Shown in pieces: positions 8,288-16,943 of a DNA stretch of 64,000 nt; positions within the stretch are counted from its first letter, which is position 1, and each line of letters starts with the position of its first letter. The notes under the pieces are model-generated. The model was not told where the DNA came from. It made no database searches and worked only from the letters and a program-made list of their open reading frames with translations. Made by a program: the position numbers and the translations under genes. The DNA is from Variovorax boronicumulans (GTDB lineage Bacteria > Pseudomonadota > Gammaproteobacteria > Burkholderiales > Burkholderiaceae_C): positions 1 to 64,000 of the forward strand of contig NZ_VEDO01000014.1 of assembly GCF_007677875.1 (NCBI RefSeq), in the 5' to 3' direction.

Positions 8288-9220
8288 ATGACTGCCACCC
8301 CTCTCGAGGTTCTGCCGCGCGACCTCTCAGCCTACCGCCAGGGCAACACCGGCGTCGACTATGTGCACCGCTTCGCATCCGGCAAGCCCGGGCCGCACGT
8401 GCTCATCAACGCGCTCACGCACGGCAACGAGATCTGCGGCATGGTCGCGGCCACGCACCTGCTGGACACCGGCGTGCGGCCGAAGATCGGCACGCTGACG
8501 GTGAGCTTCGCCAACGTGGCGGCCTACGAGAGCTTCGACATCGAGCGCCCCTTCGACAGCCGCCAGCTCGTGCACAACATGAACCGCATCTGGTCCACCG
8601 AGTGGCTGGACGGCGCGGAAGACAGCCCCGAATTGCAGCGCGCCCGCGCGCTGCGCGGCGTGGTCGAGGCGGCCGACCACATCCTGGACATCCACTCCAC
8701 AAGCCAGGCCGTGCCGCCGTTCTGGGTTTATCCGTCCTTCGCGCGCAACGCGGATGTCGCGCTGGCCATCGGCCGGCCGGCGCTGCACCTGGTCATGCCG
8801 CGCGGTCTGGGCTCGGGCACGCCGCTGATCCAGTACGGGCCGCACGGCAACGAGGGCCCGGGGCCCGGCGTGGCGCTGGTGGCCGAGTGCGGCCAGCATT
8901 TCCAGCAGGCTTCGTCCGACCTGGCGACCGCCGTGACGCTGGACTTCCTCGCGTATTTTGGCCTCGTCGATGCGCCCGCCAAGGCGCCGGCCCAGCCGCA
9001 GCTGCGCTTCGAGCTGCTGGAAACGCACCTGGTGCGCACCACCGACTTCCATTTCACGCGGCCGCTGATCGGGCTGGAGAGCTTCGCGCAAGGCGAACTG
9101 ATCGCCACCGACGGGCCGCACGCCATCGTCGCGCCCTGCAACGACTGCACCGTTTTCATGCCCACGCGCGAGCCCATCGTGGGGCGCGAGGCCGTGTACC
9201 TGACCCGGCCGCTGAATTAG
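8288..9220 (+). CDS. Succinylglutamate desuccinylase/aspartoacylase family (M14) hydrolase
   Basis: A 310-residue zinc-dependent hydrolase of the AstE/AspA branch of the M14 carboxypeptidase clan, which removes acyl groups from N-acyl amino acids. The zinc ligands appear as His45 and Glu48 in NALTHGNE and His136 in DIHST. The substrate-binding HNMNR segment (residues 96-100) is also present. The C-terminal third is a beta-rich domain typical of the family. It is divergent from the acyl-CoA synthetase, with the shared putative operator between them. Its substrate is unlikely to be succinylglutamate, since no ast genes are nearby; an N-acyl amino acid imported by the liv system is a reasonable guess. 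Confidence 0.85.
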   Translation: MTATPLEVLPRDLSAYRQGNTGVDYVHRFASGKPGPHVLINALTHGNEICGMVAATHLLDTGVRPKIGTLTVSFANVAAYESFDIERPFDSRQLVHNMNRIWSTEWLDGAEDSPELQRARALRGVVEAADHILDIHSTSQAVPPFWVYPSFARNADVALAIGRPALHLVMPRGLGSGTPLIQYGPHGNEGPGPGVALVAECGQHFQQASSDLATAVTLDFLAYFGLVDAPAKAPAQPQLRFELLETHLVRTTDFHFTRPLIGLESFAQGELIATDGPHAIVAPCNDCTVFMPTREPIVGREAVYLTRPLN

Positions 9221-9930
9221 CCGGCCAGGCCCACGAACAGGTTCTGCACGTCGTCGTTGGCGTCGATGGCGGCCAGGAAGGCCTCGACCTCCTCGAGCTC
9301 GGCGGCCGACAGGCTGGCGGGGTCGATCGGGTTCTTCGCCTTGTAGCCCAGCTTGGCCGACAGCACCGTGAAGCCCTGGGCCGGCAGTGCGCGGCTGACC
9401 AGGTCCAGGTCGCCCGGGTCGGTCAGGAACAGGGTGCTGCCCTCCTCCGCGCCCGGTTCGAAGTCCTGGGCGCCGGCCTCGATGGCGGCCAGTTCCGGGT
9501 CGGCTCCAGGGGTGGCGGGTTCGGCCTCGATCATGCCGACATGGTCGAAGTCCCAGGACACCGAGCCCGAGGTGCCCAACTGGCCCTTGCGGAACAGCAC
9601 GCGCATCTCGGGCGCCGTGCGGTTCACGTTGTCGGTCAGGCACTCGACCATCACCGGCACGCGGTGCGGCGCGAAACCCTCGTAGATCACATGGTCGAAG
9701 TGCACGGCCTCACCGGTCAGGCCCGCGCCCTTCTTGATCGCACGGTCCAGCGTGTCCTTGGGCATGGAGGCCTTGCGCGCCTGCTCCACCACCAGGCGCA
9801 GCTTGGCATTGCTGGCCGGGTCGGCGCCGGCGCGCGCGGCCAGCATGATGTCCTTGGCCAGCTTGCTGAACAGCCTGCCCTTGGCGTTGGCCACGAGCTC
9901 CTTGCCCTTCGATTTCCACTGTGCGCCCAT
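9217..9930 (-). CDS. YebC/PmpR family DNA-binding protein
   Basis: A 237-residue member of the YebC/TACO1 family, whose members act as transcriptional regulators or relieve ribosome stalling on polyproline. The N-terminal sequence [11 protein letters not shown] differs from the canonical MAGHSKW, and the protein is slightly shorter, so it resembles the second (YeeN-like) YebC type rather than the ruvC-linked one. The three-domain layout and the [10 protein letters not shown] segment near residue 65 fit the family. It converges on the M14 hydrolase gene with a 4-bp overlap and appears monocistronic. Confidence 0.85.
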   Translation of the reverse strand: MGAQWKSKGKELVANAKGRLFSKLAKDIMLAARAGADPASNAKLRLVVEQARKASMPKDTLDRAIKKGAGLTGEAVHFDHVIYEGFAPHRVPVMVECLTDNVNRTAPEMRVLFRKGQLGTSGSVSWDFDHVGMIEAEPATPGADPELAAIEAGAQDFEPGAEEGSTLFLTDPGDLDLVSRALPAQGFTVLSAKLGYKAKNPIDPASLSAAELEEVEAFLAAIDANDDVQNLFVGLAG

Positions 9931-9985
9931 GTCGCCTCTCCTTGAACAAACCCGGTATTAGGCCATGGCCGGGACGGCGGCCGGC

Positions 9986-10028
9986 TTTCAGCCCCGCTTC
10001 AGTTCCGCGCCACCGGCCTCTGGATAAT
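9986..10028 (+). promoter_or_regulatory. Putative autoregulated promoter of the two-component operon
   Basis: TTTCAG-N5-CTTCAG (9986-10002) is an 11-bp-spaced direct repeat, the layout bound by OmpR/PmrA/QseB-type regulators. It is followed 20 bp later by a -10-like GATAAT (10023-10028). No good -35 is visible, as expected for an activator-dependent promoter in which the box overlaps -35. An AAGGA ribosome site follows just before the ATG at 10050. Confidence 0.4.
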
Positions 10029-10049
10029 TGCCGGAACAAGGACACACGC

Positions 10050-10709
10050 ATGCGACTGCTTCTGGTCGAGGACGACACCATGATCGGCGAGACCGTGCTC
10101 GACCTGTTGCGGGCCGAGCACTTCGCCGTCGACTGGGTGCGCGACGGCGAGATGGCCGACACCGCGCTCAAGGCCGAGCGCTACGACCTGGTGCTGCTGG
10201 ATCTGGGCCTGCCCAGGCGCGACGGCCTGGAGGTGCTGCGCGCGCTGCGCGCGCGCCAGGAGACGGTGCCGGTGCTGATCGTCACCGCGCGCGACGCCGT
10301 GGCCGAGCGCGTGGCCGGCCTGAACGCCGGTGCCGACGACTACGTGCTCAAGCCCTACGACCTGGAGGAGTTGCTGGCCCGCATCCACGCGCTGATCCGC
10401 CGCGCCCATGGCCGCGCCGACCCGGTGGTGCGCTACCAGGACGTGGCACTCAACCCCGTCACGCGCGAGGCCAGCAAAGCCGGCGAACCCATCGTGCTGT
10501 CGGCCCGCGAATGGGCCGTGCTGGAGACGCTGATGGCCCGGCCCGGCGTGGTGTTCTCGCGCGCCCAGCTCGAGGAGAAGCTCTACGGCTGGAAGGACGA
10601 CATCAGTTCCAACGCGGTGGAGGTCTACATCCACGGCCTGCGCAAGAAGCTCGGCCCGGGCCTCATCCAGAACGTGCGCGGCCTGGGCTATCTGATGCCC
10701 AAAGCATGA
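10050..10709 (+). CDS. OmpR/PhoB family response regulator (QseB/TctD-like)
   Basis: A 219-residue response regulator with a receiver domain and a C-terminal winged helix. The phosphorylation site is Asp51, with acidic pocket Glu7-Asp8-Asp9, Thr79 and Lys100 all in place. The winged helix (about residues 125-219) ends in the usual YIHGLRKKLG and VRGLGYLM sequence. The sequence type falls in the QseB/TctD/PmrA branch. It overlaps the kinase gene by 4 bp and is preceded by a direct-repeat box that it may bind. Confidence 0.92.
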   Translation: MRLLLVEDDTMIGETVLDLLRAEHFAVDWVRDGEMADTALKAERYDLVLLDLGLPRRDGLEVLRALRARQETVPVLIVTARDAVAERVAGLNAGADDYVLKPYDLEELLARIHALIRRAHGRADPVVRYQDVALNPVTREASKAGEPIVLSAREWAVLETLMARPGVVFSRAQLEEKLYGWKDDISSNAVEVYIHGLRKKLGPGLIQNVRGLGYLMPKA

Positions 10710-12040
10710 CGCAGGCGCGCCACTCGCTCCAGCGCCGGCTGCTGGCCACCGTGATGACGGTCATCGTGCTGGCCGCCGCTGTCCTGGCCGGCACGGCCTG
10801 GCGCAGCGCGCTGCGCCAGGCCGACGAGATGTTCGACTACCACCTGCAGCAGATGGCGCATGCGCTGCGCGGCGGCCTGCCGCTGGCTCCGCCCACGCTC
10901 GAGGCCGACGGCAGCGACGAATATCTGGTGCAGATCTGGGGCCGCGACGGCGTGCAGCTGTTCCGCTCCGTGCCCACGCCGCTGCCGCCGCGCGCCGTGC
11001 TGGGGTTTTCCGATGCGCGCCTCGACGGCGTCCACTACCGCGTCTACAGCGTGCAGACGCCTTACCAGACCATCCAGATCGCGCAGAACCGGGACGCGCG
11101 CCAGGCCCGCGCGCGCGCATTGGCGCTGCGCGCCACGCTGCCCATGGCGCTGATGGCGCCGCCGCTCATGCTGCTGGCCTGGTGGGGCATCCGCCGCTCG
11201 CTGGCGCCGCTGGCGCGCACGCGCGCAGAGGTCGCGGTGCGCGCGGCCGACGACCTCTCGCCGCTGCAGGCCAGCGGCCTGCCCGACGAGGTGCTGCCGC
11301 TGGTGGACGAGATCAACGCGCTGTTCGGCCGGCTCGACCAGGCCTTCGCGGCGCAGCGCGCCTTCGTCGCCAATGCCGCGCACGAGCTGCGTTCGCCGCT
11401 GGCCGCGCTCAAGCTGCAGGCCCAGGCCGTGGAACGCGCCGCCGACGACGCCGCCCGCGCCACCGCGCTGGCGCGGCTGCAGCAGGGCATCGACCGCGCG
11501 ATCCGGCTCATGCAGCAGCTGCTCTTGCTGGCGCGCCAGGAAGCCGCCGTGCAAGACAGCGCACCGCTGCCGCCGCTGGCGCTGGCGCCGCTGGCCCGCC
11601 AGGCCGTGGCGGACGCGCTTGCGCAGGCCCAGGCGCGCGGCATCGACCTGGGCCTGGACATCGAAGGCCATGGCGAAGGCGACGAGTCCGCGCTGCCGGC
11701 CGTGCGCGGCGATGCCGACGCGCTGGCCATCCTGCTGCGCAACCTGCTGGACAACGCGATCAAGTACAGCCCCGAAGGCGGCCGCATCGACGTGGTGCTG
11801 GGCCCGCTGTGCGTGGCCGTGCATGACAACGGCCCGGGCATCGCGCCGGCCGAGCGCGCCCGGGTGTTCGAGCGCTTCTACCGCAGCCCCGACGCCGCGG
11901 CCAGCGGCAGCGGACTGGGCCTGACGATCGCACACGCGATCGCCGAACGCCACGGTGCGACACTGGCGCTGGACGCCTCCACGCGCCTGGGTGGCCTGGC
12001 CGCCACACTGCGCTTTCCCCCCGACACCCCCCCTGCATGA
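10706..12040 (+). CDS. Sensor histidine kinase (QseC/TctE-like)
   Basis: A 444-residue inner-membrane kinase. TM1 (about 12-32) and TM2 (about 145-162) flank a short periplasmic region. This is followed by a HAMP-like linker, a HisKA domain with phosphoacceptor His226 in NAAHELRSPL, and a HATPase domain with NLLDNAIKY, DNGPGI and GSGLGLTI. It is the partner of the preceding regulator. Its stop codon overlaps the CoA-transferase start (ATGA), an unusual coupling that hints that the system controls or senses the product of that enzyme. Confidence 0.92.
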   Translation: MTQARHSLQRRLLATVMTVIVLAAAVLAGTAWRSALRQADEMFDYHLQQMAHALRGGLPLAPPTLEADGSDEYLVQIWGRDGVQLFRSVPTPLPPRAVLGFSDARLDGVHYRVYSVQTPYQTIQIAQNRDARQARARALALRATLPMALMAPPLMLLAWWGIRRSLAPLARTRAEVAVRAADDLSPLQASGLPDEVLPLVDEINALFGRLDQAFAAQRAFVANAAHELRSPLAALKLQAQAVERAADDAARATALARLQQGIDRAIRLMQQLLLLARQEAAVQDSAPLPPLALAPLARQAVADALAQAQARGIDLGLDIEGHGEGDESALPAVRGDADALAILLRNLLDNAIKYSPEGGRIDVVLGPLCVAVHDNGPGIAPAERARVFERFYRSPDAAASGSGLGLTIAHAIAERHGATLALDASTRLGGLAATLRFPPDTPPA

Positions 12041-13230
12041 CCGATACCGCTGCCGCGCCCCTGCCTTACGCCAACATCCGCATCGTCGAGTTCACCCACA
12101 TGGTGATGGGCCCGACCTGCGGCATGCTGCTGGGCGACCTGGGCGCGGAGGTCATCAAGGTCGAGCCCATCGAGGGCGACAGCACGCGCCGGCTGCTGGG
12201 CGCGGGCGCCGGCTTCTTCCCGGCCTTCAACCGCAACAAGAAGAGCATCGCGCTGGACTTGAAGCAACCCGAGGGCCGCGAAGCCGCGCTCAGGCTGGTG
12301 GCCACCGCCGACATCGTGAGCGAGAACTTCAAGCCCGGCACCATGGCCAAGCTCGGCCTGGACTACGCCAGCTTGAAGAAGCTCAACCCCGGCGTGGTCT
12401 ACGTCAGCCACAAGGGCTTCCTGCCCGGCCCCTATGAGAACCGCACGGCGCTGGACGAGGTGGTGCAGATGATGGGCGGCCTGGCCTACATGACCGGCCG
12501 CGCAGGCGACCCGCTGCGTGCGGGCAGCAGCGTCAACGACATCATGGGCGGCATGTTCGGCGCCATCGGCGCCATGGCCGCACTGCGCCAGCGCGAGCAG
12601 ACCGGCCTGGGCTGCGAGGTGCAATCCGCGCTGTTCGAGAACAACGTGTTCCTGGTCATGCAGCACATGATGCAGTTCGCCGCCACGGGCCGCGCGGCCG
12701 ACCCCATGCCCAGCCGCATCTCGGCCTGGGCCGTGTACGACGTGTTCACTGTGAAGGACGGCGCGCAGATCTTCCTGGCCGTCGTGAGCGACAAGCAGTG
12801 GACGGTGTTCTGTCAGGCCTTCGGCCTGGCCGAGCTGCTGGCCGACCCGCGCCTGGCCAGCAACAACGACCGCGTGCGCGCGCGCGACTGGCTGCTGCCC
12901 ATCCTGCGCTCGCACCTGGCCGGCCACAGCGCGGCCGAGCTGGCGGCCAGGTTCGAGGCCCACGAACTGCCGTTTGCGCCGATTGCCAAGCCGCAGGAGC
13001 TGTTCGACGACCCGCACCTGAACGCCAGCGGCGGCTTCGGCGAGCTGCGCCTGAACGACGGCCAGATGGCCAAGGTGCCGCTGCTGCCCTTCACGCTGGA
13101 CGGGCAGCGGCCTGGCATCCGGCTGCAGCCGCCGGCCGCCGGCGAGCACGGCGAGGTGCTGCTGCGCGAACTGGGCTACGGCGCGGCCGAGATCGCCGCG
13201 CTGCGCGCGCGCGGCATCACCGCAGGCTGA
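12037..13230 (+). CDS. Class III CoA-transferase (CaiB/BaiF family)
   Basis: A 397-residue family III CoA-transferase, which moves CoA between a donor thioester and an acceptor acid through an aspartyl-anhydride intermediate. Asp140 in TALDEVVQMMGGL aligns with the catalytic Asp of formyl-CoA transferase. The N-terminal CoA-binding region MGPTCGMLLGDLGAEVIKVE is typical. It overlaps the kinase stop by 4 bp and converges with the binding-protein gene by 14 bp. The substrate pair is unknown. Confidence 0.9.
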   Translation: MTDTAAAPLPYANIRIVEFTHMVMGPTCGMLLGDLGAEVIKVEPIEGDSTRRLLGAGAGFFPAFNRNKKSIALDLKQPEGREAALRLVATADIVSENFKPGTMAKLGLDYASLKKLNPGVVYVSHKGFLPGPYENRTALDEVVQMMGGLAYMTGRAGDPLRAGSSVNDIMGGMFGAIGAMAALRQREQTGLGCEVQSALFENNVFLVMQHMMQFAATGRAADPMPSRISAWAVYDVFTVKDGAQIFLAVVSDKQWTVFCQAFGLAELLADPRLASNNDRVRARDWLLPILRSHLAGHSAAELAARFEAHELPFAPIAKPQELFDDPHLNASGGFGELRLNDGQMAKVPLLPFTLDGQRPGIRLQPPAAGEHGEVLLRELGYGAAEIAALRARGITAG

Positions 13231-14350
13231 CGAAGGCGCCGCCCTGCGCCACGACGAAGTGCAGCGCGGGCCGGCTGTCGCCGAAGCGGTCGATCGCGAT
13301 GCTGCGCTGCAGGCTCTGGTAGGGGCCGTGGCGCAGCACGGCCTCTTTCAGGCTTTCGCCGCGCTCGGCGCGTTGCATGGCCTGCGCCAGCACCATGACG
13401 GCATCGTAGGAGCCCAGCGCACCGAAGCCAGGGTCGCGCCCGTAGCGCGCGCGGTAGCTGCGCTGAAACGCCTGGTAGCGCGCCGTGCGGTCCGAAGGAT
13501 CGTAGGGCAAGGCCGTCAGCAGGCCGTCGACCGCGCGCCCGCCCAACTCGAGCAGCGCGTCGGCGGCGGCCCATTCGGACGCGGCCAGCGGCACAGCGGA
13601 ACCCTGCTTGCGCACCTGCTGGGCGAGCAGCGCCGCATCGGCGCCGCGGCCGATGAACAGCAGCGTGTCGGAGGGGTGCCGCAGCAGGTCGCGCGCCACG
13701 GCGCTGGAGGACAGCGCCGGCCCCAAGACGTAGGCCACCTCTGCCGCCACCTGTCCACCCAGGGCCGCCAGGCTGCTGCGGAAGGCGCTCAGCCACGGAG
13801 CGGAATAGGCCGGGTTGGCCTGATCGAAGGCCACCGCCACACGCCGCTGCCCTCGCGCGACCAGCAGCTCGGCATAGGCCCGGGCCGAGTCCGCCAGCGC
13901 ACTGTTCAGACGGATGAAGTGGTCGTCGCGGCCGCCGAGCTCGGGCGCGTTGGCCGTGGGGCTCACGAGCAAGGTGCCGGCGGCATCGGCCTGCGGCAGC
14001 ACGGCCAGCGCCTGCGTGCTCGTGAACGGACCGACCACGGCCTGCACGTGCGCCGACAGCAGCGCGGCGGCCGTGGCTCGGGCCTCGTCTTTGTCGTGGG
14101 CAATTTGGCGCACGACCAGATCCAGTGGGCGCCCGTGCACGCCGCCGGCGCGGTTGAGTTCCTCCACGGCCAGCAGCGCACCGTTGCGCCCATCCTCGCT
14201 CACGCTGAAACCCTGGGTCGCCGCGCCGCCCAGGAAGCCGATGCGCACTGGCGTGCCACTCTCGCACGCCGCCAGGGCTGCAACGGCCAGCAACACCATG
14301 CGGCGCACCCAGGGCCGCATGTTGCGCAGGTGCACGGCGCGGCACGTCAT
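13217..14350 (-). CDS. ABC-type substrate-binding lipoprotein, array copy A (sensor accessory)
   Basis: A 377-residue type I periplasmic binding protein of the LivK/AmiC class with no permease or ATPase nearby. The signal region ends in the lipobox LAAC (Cys29), so it should be an inner- or outer-membrane lipoprotein. The ATG used overlaps the kinase stop by 4 bp; an internal Met 30 bp downstream gives a better signal peptide. The motif GRNGALLAVEELNRAGG and the C-terminal FGDSRPALHFVV are shared with copy B near 26357. Linkage to a Cache histidine kinase suggests it presents a ligand to the sensor rather than serving transport. It is the last gene of the array. Confidence 0.85.
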   Translation of the reverse strand: MTCRAVHLRNMRPWVRRMVLLAVAALAACESGTPVRIGFLGGAATQGFSVSEDGRNGALLAVEELNRAGGVHGRPLDLVVRQIAHDKDEARATAAALLSAHVQAVVGPFTSTQALAVLPQADAAGTLLVSPTANAPELGGRDDHFIRLNSALADSARAYAELLVARGQRRVAVAFDQANPAYSAPWLSAFRSSLAALGGQVAAEVAYVLGPALSSSAVARDLLRHPSDTLLFIGRGADAALLAQQVRKQGSAVPLAASEWAAADALLELGGRAVDGLLTALPYDPSDRTARYQAFQRSYRARYGRDPGFGALGSYDAVMVLAQAMQRAERGESLKEAVLRHGPYQSLQRSIAIDRFGDSRPALHFVVAQGGAFVSLR

Positions 14351-16701
14351 GGCGACATTGTCCTGAAACCCGCACTGGCGTCGGCGGGCCGGGTGTGCGG
14401 GCCCGTGCGCGGAGCGTCGGTCGGCAGGCGCAGCACGAAGCTGGCGCCGGCACCAGGGACGCTGTGCACCGTCAGCGTGCCCCCCAGCACGTTGACCACC
14501 GCGTTGTAGCTGATGTGCAGGCCCAGACCGGTGCCGCCACGCCCCATGCGCGTGGTCATGAAGGGCTCGAAGATGCGGTCGATGTGCTCGGGTGCGATGC
14601 CCCTGCCGTCGTCCTGCACGTGCAGCCAGACCCAGCCGCCGTCCTCGCGGCCCGCCGAGATCCGCACCCTGCCATGGTCGCGCCCGTCGAAGCCGTGCAG
14701 CACCGCGTTCTGGATGAGGTTGCCGATGGTCTGACCCAGCGCGCCGGGATAGCTGTCCAGCAGCAGACCGCTGGGCGGCACGTCCACCTCGATGCGGTAA
14801 GGCGTGCGCTGAAAGCTCGGGCGCAGGCTCACCACCATCTCGTGCACCACCTCGCCGACCTCGAAGCGCCGGCGCTGCGCGCTGGTCTGGTCCACCGCCA
14901 CCTGTTTGAAGCTGTGGACCAGCTCGGCGGCGCGCCGCAGGTTGCGCCCGGCGATGTCCACGCCCTGGGCGACGCTCTCCAGCATCTGGTCGAGCGCGCT
15001 GCGCCGCACACCCGAGCGCATCGCCTCCTCGAAACCGCGCACCGCGTCGCCCATCGCGCTGACGGCCATCACGCCGTTGCCCAGCGGCGTGTTCAGTTCG
15101 TGCGCCACGCCTGCCACCAGGCCGCCCAGCGCTGCCATTTTCTCGGCCTGGACCAGGTCGTCCTGCGCCGCGCGCAGCTGCTCCACTGTCGTGGAAAGCG
15201 CGGCGTTGGCGCCGGCCAGGGCTTCGGTGCGTTGCTGCACCCGGCTCTCGAGCTGCTGGTTCAGCTCGCGCAGCTCCCGCTCGACCAGGCGCATCGGCCC
15301 CACGTCCATGGCGGCCCAGACCATCAGCCGCGCACTGGGCAACTGGGCCAGCCGGGCATGGAGACTGACCTGCACGGTGCTGCCGTCGCTGCGGCGCAGG
15401 CACAGGTCGCCAACCGGTTCGTCGCATTCGAGGTTGCTGCGCAGGCCCGGGCCCAGATGCGGGTCGGCCAGCAGGCCGAGGTCCCGCGGAAGTCGCTGCA
15501 GCACGTCCTCGCGGCGGTAGCGGAACTCCTTGCACCAGGCCCGGTTGACGTCCAGCAGACGGTCGTCGTCGTCCGCGTCGCTCACGGCCATCGGTACCGG
15601 CGATGCGTGAAAGATCGCCTGCGACTTGCGCTCGCGCGCCTGCAGCGCTCCGGTCAGGGATTCCAGGTCGCAGGCCAGCCGGTTGAACTCCGCCACCGAA
15701 CTGCGCGGCCAGGGGACCGCGCCGTCGTGGCCGCTGCCGCTCCGGTCGGCGCGCTCGATGATGCGGTCCAGCGGGCGCGCCATGCGCGTGGCCCAGAACG
15801 GCGCCACCAGCAGCGCGATCACCAGGCTGCCGAGCAACACGGCGACCACGGACAGCACCAGGGCGCGCACCTGGGGATGGGCCCATCCGACCGGCATGCG
15901 GCCGACGAAGTACCAGTCGAGCGCAGCCGAATGCGAGACCGTGGCCCGGAACTGCACGCCCGCGTGGTCGAAGCGCTCCACCGCTGGCTGCTCGCGCAGC
16001 ATGCCGCGCATCAGCGGCCAGTCGCGGATGTTGAGTGTGCCGACATCCTGGCCCTGCTCGCTATCGGCGACGATCTCTCCGGCACGGTCGACCACCCAGA
16101 CCGACGCAGAGCGCGTGCCCGCGGCCACCCGCACGGCATCGACGAGCGCGCGCAGCTGCAGCTCGGCCAGCATCACGTCGCCGTGCCGGTCGCTCAACGC
16201 GACACCCACAGTGGACCGGCCGTCCAGCGCCGACACGTGGGTGCCGCGCCAGACCAGCGTCGGCCGGCCGGCGACCGCGCGGAACAGCGGGTCGGTCGAG
16301 AGGTCGCTGCCCAGTACATCCCCGCGCTGGTGGCGCAGCGCGGGCGGCAGGCCCGCCGCGACCACGCGCCCATGGGGCGACAGGCGGTAGATGGCGCGCA
16401 GCACGGCGCCATCGCCCACACCCTCGTCCAGGACCGCATCGGCGGTCTGCGGTGGCGCCGCGTCGATCACCGATTCCAGCAGCGCCAGGCGGCGCCGCTG
16501 CGCCTGCAGCACCAGTTCCATGCGGGCCCGCATCTCGGCCACCTCGCGCTGCTGCGCGGCGTGGCTGCGGGCTTCGATGCGCGGGACCTGGTAGGCCAGC
16601 AGGCCGCCCAGCACCAGCACGAAGGTCAGCAGCATGGCCACCACCAGCAGCGCGGCCAGGTGGCTGCGCAGGCGCAGGACGGGCCAGGCCGGGCGGTTCA
16701 T
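14347..16701 (-). CDS. Cache/PAS sensor histidine kinase, array copy 1
   Basis: A 784-residue membrane kinase. It has TM1 (about 14-38), a large periplasmic double-Cache-like region (40-280), TM2 (281-303), a HAMP-like linker and a PAS domain (about 358-470). A coiled segment leads to HisKA with His534 in GVAHELNTPLGNG, and HATPase motifs are NLIQNAVLHG, DDGRGIAP and GGTGLGLHIS. I chose the ATG of MNRPAWP; it overlaps the stop of the collapsed binding-protein gene by 4 bp, and its own stop overlaps the next gene. It shares its full domain order with three neighbours, consistent with tandem duplication. It is likely the partner of one of the EAL regulators in the array. Confidence 0.9.
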   Translation of the reverse strand: MNRPAWPVLRLRSHLAALLVVAMLLTFVLVLGGLLAYQVPRIEARSHAAQQREVAEMRARMELVLQAQRRRLALLESVIDAAPPQTADAVLDEGVGDGAVLRAIYRLSPHGRVVAAGLPPALRHQRGDVLGSDLSTDPLFRAVAGRPTLVWRGTHVSALDGRSTVGVALSDRHGDVMLAELQLRALVDAVRVAAGTRSASVWVVDRAGEIVADSEQGQDVGTLNIRDWPLMRGMLREQPAVERFDHAGVQFRATVSHSAALDWYFVGRMPVGWAHPQVRALVLSVVAVLLGSLVIALLVAPFWATRMARPLDRIIERADRSGSGHDGAVPWPRSSVAEFNRLACDLESLTGALQARERKSQAIFHASPVPMAVSDADDDDRLLDVNRAWCKEFRYRREDVLQRLPRDLGLLADPHLGPGLRSNLECDEPVGDLCLRRSDGSTVQVSLHARLAQLPSARLMVWAAMDVGPMRLVERELRELNQQLESRVQQRTEALAGANAALSTTVEQLRAAQDDLVQAEKMAALGGLVAGVAHELNTPLGNGVMAVSAMGDAVRGFEEAMRSGVRRSALDQMLESVAQGVDIAGRNLRRAAELVHSFKQVAVDQTSAQRRRFEVGEVVHEMVVSLRPSFQRTPYRIEVDVPPSGLLLDSYPGALGQTIGNLIQNAVLHGFDGRDHGRVRISAGREDGGWVWLHVQDDGRGIAPEHIDRIFEPFMTTRMGRGGTGLGLHISYNAVVNVLGGTLTVHSVPGAGASFVLRLPTDAPRTGPHTRPADASAGFRTMSP

Positions 16702-16943
16702 GGCAGCGGCTCGAAGCGGCCGCCATGCACGGCCCGGATGCACGCCCGGCCGGTGGCATCACCAAGGCAGCCGAGGGCAAGGCTCTGCTGCAGGCCCTGC
16801 AAGGCGGCAGCGGGCGTGGTTCTGCTGGCGCGCACCGGCAACTCGACCGGGCGTCCGCCGATGCCGCCAGCAGCGCCGCGCCTCTCGGCCGCCAGCAGCG
16901 CCAGGCAGGTGGCGACGCGGCAGGCGCTCAGGGCAGCAGCCAT
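16698..16943 (-). pseudogene. Collapsed periplasmic-binding-protein gene (internal deletion)
   Basis: An 81-codon frame whose two halves match the two ends of the array binding proteins. The N-terminal part, ALLAAERRGAAGGIGGRPVE, corresponds to AILAVEQVNAAGGTGGRPLE of copy B. The C-terminal part, LQQSLALGCLGD and GGRFEPLP, corresponds to LQQPIGFDGFGD and NGRYQPLG. About 260 central residues, most of the ligand-binding lobes, are missing without loss of frame. It overlaps copy 2 of the kinase upstream and the start of kinase copy 1 by 4 bp, so it keeps the position of a full gene. No usable signal peptide remains. It may persist as a translational-coupling leader; I consider it a gene remnant. 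Confidence 0.65.
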
